Source: Spirochaeta sp. (lineage in GTDB: Bacteria > Spirochaetota > Spirochaetia > DSM-27196 > Alkalispirochaetaceae). Taken from it: a stretch of DNA of 6,410 bases. The stretch covers positions 1 through 6,410 of the forward strand of contig SKHA01000100.1 in assembly GCA_007117185.1 (NCBI GenBank). The letters are read 5' to 3'. The notes under the pieces are model-generated. The model ran no database searches and had not been told where the DNA came from. It saw nothing but the letters and a program-made list of their open reading frames with translations. Positions 5,614 to 6,410 of this stretch are shown here, piece by piece (the stretch's first letter is position 1; each line of letters opens with the position of its first letter). Both the position numbers and the translations under genes were made by a program.

Positions 5614-6359
5614 CATTCACCTCCTTCGGGGGAACGCATATTGCCCAGAGGGTAGTACGCCATCAAGTCGCTCTGAAGCCAGTCCAGAGACTCCCGGGGG
5701 GTCATTCCCCAGTTGGTGGGACAGGTAGAGAGAACTTCCACCATGGAAAACCCCTGCCCTTTCTGCTGCACCGTAAACGCGGCGCGGATCGCCTTCCTGG
5801 CGCGGATGATGTTTTTCGGATCGTGAACGGAGACGCGCTCGATGTAGGTTGCCCCGTCCAGGGTGGCGATCATCTCGGAAAAACGGATAGGGTTTCCGGA
5901 GTGACTCTTCTCGCGCCCGTAAGGACTGGTGGTGGTCTTCTGACCGATCAGGGTGGTTGGCGCCATCTGTCCCCCGGTCATTCCGTAGATCGCGTTATTG
6001 ACGAAGATGATGGTGATGTTCTCACCGCGATGCGCCGCGTGCACCACCTCGGCGGTACCGATGGAGGCAAGATCGCCGTCACCCTGGTAGGTGAAGACGG
6101 TGCGATCCGGAAGGACCCGCTTTATCCCCGTTGCCACCGCCGGGGCCCGTCCGTGAGCAGCCTCGTGCATGTCGCAGTTGAAGTAGTTGTACGCGAAGAC
6201 CGCACACCCCACCGGGGCCACCCCGATGGTGCGATCCAGCAGCTCCATCTCCTCGAGCACCTCCGCCACCAGGCGATGGATGATCCCGTGGGTACACCCC
6301 GGGCAGTAGTGGGTTATCCGGTCGGTCAGCCCCCGGGTCTTCTCAAATACCATAGCCAT
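5613..6359 (-). CDS. 2-oxoacid:ferredoxin oxidoreductase, TPP-binding beta subunit (branched-chain / VOR-like)
   Basis: The catalytic thiamine-diphosphate subunit of a CoA-acylating 2-oxoacid:ferredoxin oxidoreductase, which decarboxylates a 2-oxoacid and sends electrons to ferredoxin. At 248 residues it is the short beta type. The N-terminal CPGCTHGIIH (19-28) supplies C19 and C22; with C52 (PVGC) and C213 (STCPTNW) these are at the spacing expected for a [4Fe-4S] cluster. The TPP/Mg motif runs from GDGD (93-96) to NN (121-122), then AIYGMTGGQMAPTT (123-136). CPGCTHG rather than CPGCGHG, plus the ptb gene downstream, favours a branched-chain (3-methyl-2-oxobutanoate) enzyme over a 2-oxoglutarate one, but this is inference. 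AGGAGG at 6372-6367 lies seven bases before the ATG at 6359, which overlaps the upstream stop as TAATG. Naming of VorA and VorB differs between organisms, so no symbol is given. Confidence 0.93.
   Translation of the reverse strand: MAMVFEKTRGLTDRITHYCPGCTHGIIHRLVAEVLEEMELLDRTIGVAPVGCAVFAYNYFNCDMHEAAHGRAPAVATGIKRVLPDRTVFTYQGDGDLASIGTAEVVHAAHRGENITIIFVNNAIYGMTGGQMAPTTLIGQKTTTSPYGREKSHSGNPIRFSEMIATLDGATYIERVSVHDPKNIIRARKAIRAAFTVQQKGQGFSMVEVLSTCPTNWGMTPRESLDWLQSDLMAYYPLGNMRSPEGGE
5620..5625 (-). promoter_or_regulatory. Shine-Dalgarno AGGAGG inside the beta-subunit gene, serving the gamma subunit
   Basis: AGGAGG (5625-5620 on the minus strand) lies within the last codons of the beta subunit, which end EGGE. 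It is three bases from the first and six bases from the second of two tandem ATGs. It supports the second ATG (5613) as main start and coupled translation across the junction. Confidence 0.75.
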
Positions 6360-6410
6360 TATCGCACCTCCTCAAGGAGCTTCCGGGCGACAGCGGCGGC
6401 CTCGTGCTGA
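6359..6410 (-). CDS. Presumed 2-oxoacid:ferredoxin oxidoreductase alpha subunit (C-terminal end only)
   Basis: Only the last 16 codons and a TAA stop are in the window, encoding QHEAAAVARKLLEEVR. The frame is chosen because its stop overlaps the beta-subunit start as TAATG, the same tight coupling seen at the next junction. A basic, helical C-terminus is compatible with an alpha subunit, and alpha directly upstream of beta is the usual order in these operons. Sixteen residues cannot identify the protein alone, so the identity rests on operon position. Confidence 0.6.
   Translation of the reverse strand, partial: QHEAAAVARKLLEEVR

Noticed and set aside
4258..5655. 465-codon open frame on the plus strand opposite ptb and the gamma subunit
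   Set aside because: It is a shadow of GC-rich coding sequence: its translation is Arg/His/Gly-rich with no recognisable domain, it has no good ribosome binding site, and it lies wholly antisense to clearly identified genes.

Overview
This 6.4 kb, GC-rich, gene-dense bacterial window carries five complete protein genes and two partial ones. It looks like an anaerobic or fermentative bacterium with an outer membrane. The evidence is a lipidated RND-type membrane fusion protein, an LPP20-type lipoprotein, and a ferredoxin-dependent 2-oxoacid oxidoreductase operon linked to a phosphate butyryltransferase. That mix fits a free-living, GC-rich spirochaete (Spirochaeta/Alkalispirochaeta-like), but this is an inference from gene content. 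Other anaerobic Gram-negatives are possible, and no rRNA or marker gene is present to settle it.

Layout. On the minus strand from about 1800 down to 1: an LPP20-like lipoprotein gene (1766-1197) with a candidate sigma70-type promoter just upstream; a 101-base spacer (1196-1096) holding a long hairpin followed by a strong intrinsic terminator; 5-formyltetrahydrofolate cyclo-ligase (1095-490), whose ATG lies only four bases after the terminator's T-run; then the first 146 codons of a HlyD/RND adaptor lipoprotein (438 to the window edge). Divergent from this block, on the plus strand, is one large gene (1814-4144) for a GAF-domain phosphoenolpyruvate-protein phosphotransferase of the PtsP (EI-Ntr) type.

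Convergent with ptsP, and overlapping its stop codon by four bases, is the end of a minus-strand operon (6410 to 4141). In transcription order it holds the C-terminal tail of a presumed alpha subunit, then the TPP-binding beta subunit and the gamma subunit of a branched-chain-type 2-oxoacid:ferredoxin oxidoreductase, then phosphate butyryltransferase (ptb). The junctions are very tight: TAATG, TGATG, and a 6-base gap. Together these enzymes would oxidise a 2-oxoacid (probably the keto acids of valine, leucine and isoleucine) to acyl-CoA with ferredoxin reduction, then convert acyl-CoA to acyl-phosphate, which an acyl kinase encoded elsewhere could use to make ATP.

I see no CRISPR array, insertion sequence, tRNA, rRNA or obvious new system. 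The points most worth a second look are the paired hairpins between the lipoprotein and cyclo-ligase genes, the uncertain 5' end of ptsP, and the terminator-free convergent overlap at 4141-4144. No stretch over 300 bases lacks a gene.
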